From the NCBI GenBank assembly GCA_023450745.1, contig JAEXGR010000055.1, positions 1-44,311 of the forward strand: a stretch of DNA of 44,311 nucleotides, written 5' to 3'. Origin of the DNA: Synergistota bacterium. Lineage in GTDB: Bacteria; Synergistota; Synergistia; Synergistales; Synergistaceae. Shown in pieces: positions 43,043 to 44,311 of the stretch. The position numbers were made by a program, and so were the translations under genes. The first letter of the stretch is position 1. Each line of letters starts with the position of its first letter. Under the pieces are notes generated by a model. It saw only the letters and a program-made list of their open reading frames with translations. It ran no database searches and was not told the DNA's origin.

Positions 43043-44284
43043 ATGTTATCAAAATTCGCACAGGAAATTTCGGAATATCTGAGCTCAATGATGGGCCGCA
43101 GCATCATCATCACGGACATCAACGGGATCATCATCGGCGCTCCGGCCAAGGAACGGATCGGGGACTTCCATCCGCCCTCCATTCCCTGCATCAAGTATAA
43201 GAAGATGAGCTTCGACGACGCGGAGGCGGCGAAGAAACTCGGCGTCTGGTACCCCGGTTCGACGGTGCCGCTTTTTTACAACGGACGCGTCATCGGCACC
43301 GCCGCGATCGCCGGCGAGCCCGAGGTGGTGACGCAGTTTTCCCTGCTCGTAAAGAACCAGATAGAGAGTATGCTGCGCGAAAAGATACTCTCTCCCTCGA
43401 TGAGCTCGCCGCAGAAGAAGATCAACGAGCTTGTCCGCGATATCAGCACCTTTGACCCCAGCCGCGACGACCACGCCCCGCTGGCGAAGCGCGCCGAACA
43501 GTTCGGGATCGACCTTGACCGGCCGCGCGGCGCGATCGCCGTCTTTTTTTCAAACTTCCGCGGGCTGGGGCTGGAGAAGAACCCCGTGAAAATATCCTAT
43601 GAGAGTTATTCCGACCCGATAGAGGACGAGATAGATTACTCTTCGATGCACGGGCGCGTCATCGTGCTGCTGCGGGAGATCTTCCCCGACCCGCAGACGA
43701 TCATCGCGAGCGTCTCGCGGGACCGTTTCGTCGTGATACGGCCCTGCGATATTTCCGACGAGAAGCGCCTCGCGGAGGATGTCGAGATGTCGGGCGAGGT
43801 GGCGGAGGAGATATATAATAAGCTGAAAGACGCCTCTTTAGAAACGATCATCGGCGTGGGACATCCCGCGCGCAGCCTCTTCGATCTGCCGAACTCCTAC
43901 CGGAACGCCTGGGACGTCGTCAGCATCGCCGAGAAGCTGACGCTGCCCCCCGGAGCCTATACCTTCAGCAAGCTGCTGTTGGAAGAGATGCTGATCTCTG
44001 TGAAGCCGCACTTTTCGCTGCGTTTCATCGAGAAGAAGCTTGCCGCTCTCGGCAGCGACAATGACGCTCATGACCTGCTGGAGACCTTCAAAGTTTATTG
44101 CGAATCATTTTTCAGCAAACAGCAGGCCGCCGAAAAGCTTCATCTCCACCGCAACACCCTCTCTTACCGCCTGCAAAAAATAGAGGAGCGCCTCGGCGTC
44201 TCGATGCTGGACTTCAAGCAGGTGACCGCCTATTATCTCGCGCTTTACATGAGGGAGCTGGGCAACCGCGGCGGCAGCCGCTGA
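43043..44284 (+). CDS. CdaR-type (sugar diacid/PucR-like) transcriptional regulator
   Basis: 413 aa from ATG 43043, with CAGGAG 7 nt upstream; a GTG at 43022 lacks such spacing. The N-terminal ligand domain (about 5-130) matches the diacid-recognition domain of CdaR (IITDINGIIIGAPAKERIGDFH, KKLGVWYPGSTVPLFYNGRVIGTAAIAGEPEVV). A degenerate GGDEF-like middle part follows. The C-terminal PucR/CdaR helix-turn-helix is SKQQAAEKLHLHRNTLSYRLQKIEERLG. Placed after the two permeases, it may regulate the transporter in response to a sugar acid or purine derivative. Confidence 0.9.
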   Translation: MLSKFAQEISEYLSSMMGRSIIITDINGIIIGAPAKERIGDFHPPSIPCIKYKKMSFDDAEAAKKLGVWYPGSTVPLFYNGRVIGTAAIAGEPEVVTQFSLLVKNQIESMLREKILSPSMSSPQKKINELVRDISTFDPSRDDHAPLAKRAEQFGIDLDRPRGAIAVFFSNFRGLGLEKNPVKISYESYSDPIEDEIDYSSMHGRVIVLLREIFPDPQTIIASVSRDRFVVIRPCDISDEKRLAEDVEMSGEVAEEIYNKLKDASLETIIGVGHPARSLFDLPNSYRNAWDVVSIAEKLTLPPGAYTFSKLLLEEMLISVKPHFSLRFIEKKLAALGSDNDAHDLLETFKVYCESFFSKQQAAEKLHLHRNTLSYRLQKIEERLGVSMLDFKQVTAYYLALYMRELGNRGGSR

Positions 44285-44311
44285 TCCGGCGGCATAAAAG
44301 AAGCGGGGGGG

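Noticed and set aside
1..44311. CRISPR arrays, tRNA/rRNA genes, transposases and phage genes
   Set aside because: No spaced direct-repeat arrays beyond the features listed, no cloverleaf or rRNA-like sequence, and no integrase or transposase product recognised on either strand.
44304..44311. G-run at the right edge
   Set aside because: Only seven Gs and cut by the window end; could be the start of a terminator stem, so nothing can be claimed.

Overview
The window looks like the chromosome of a GC-rich, diderm, amino-acid-fermenting anaerobe of the phylum Synergistota (Cloacibacillus/Synergistes-like). The strongest evidence is two proteins (the 19690-21939 protease and the 18367-19026 remnant) that end in a GGC-x-(A/T)-G motif, a hydrophobic stretch and a basic tail. 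This matches the Synerg-CTERM sorting signal known from that phylum. A large autotransporter, an alpha-2-macroglobulin/PBP1C pair and a type II pseudopilin agree with an outer membrane. No rRNA, tRNA, CRISPR array, transposase or prophage gene was seen.

Layout. 1-3330: autotransporter adhesin on the minus strand, cut by the window edge inside its beta-domain. 3331-4255: long AT-richer intergenic region. 4256-5977: stand-alone ThDP enzyme, followed by a structured dispersed repeat. 6291-9736: RpiR regulator divergent from a MATE exporter and an FrhB-like iron-sulfur protein; their shared promoter region holds four operator-like 16-mers spaced exactly 30 bp apart. 9940-17605: alpha-2-macroglobulin and pbpC operon. 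17832-21939: CGGC-domain protein, a 5'-truncated Synerg-CTERM gene, a new 40-codon gene with its own promoter, and a secreted subtilisin-like protease.

22010-30709: a SARP-like AAA regulator is divergent from a catabolic operon (amidohydrolase, RidA-type deaminase, Asp/Glu racemase, YfcC-type carrier). A GntR/FCD regulator and a flavin-binding/zinc-ribbon protein follow. I infer uptake and breakdown of a cyclic or N-substituted amino acid. 31126-37637: two tandem paralogous TRAP binding proteins converge on a minus-strand operon (exported FAD oxidoreductase, SAF-domain small subunit, UxaA-type large subunit), with a cyclase-family hydrolase divergent from it. I infer acquisition and dehydration or lyase cleavage of a hydroxy- or sulfo-acid.

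37803-44284: orphan gspG pseudopilin, a cytidine-deaminase-fold enzyme, a small unknown protein, a YitT membrane protein, a repeat-rich gap, two nucleoside/BMP-type ABC permeases without ATPase or binding protein, and a CdaR-type regulator at the end. Several starts were moved from the longest frame to internal ATG, GTG or TTG codons that have a properly spaced Shine-Dalgarno.
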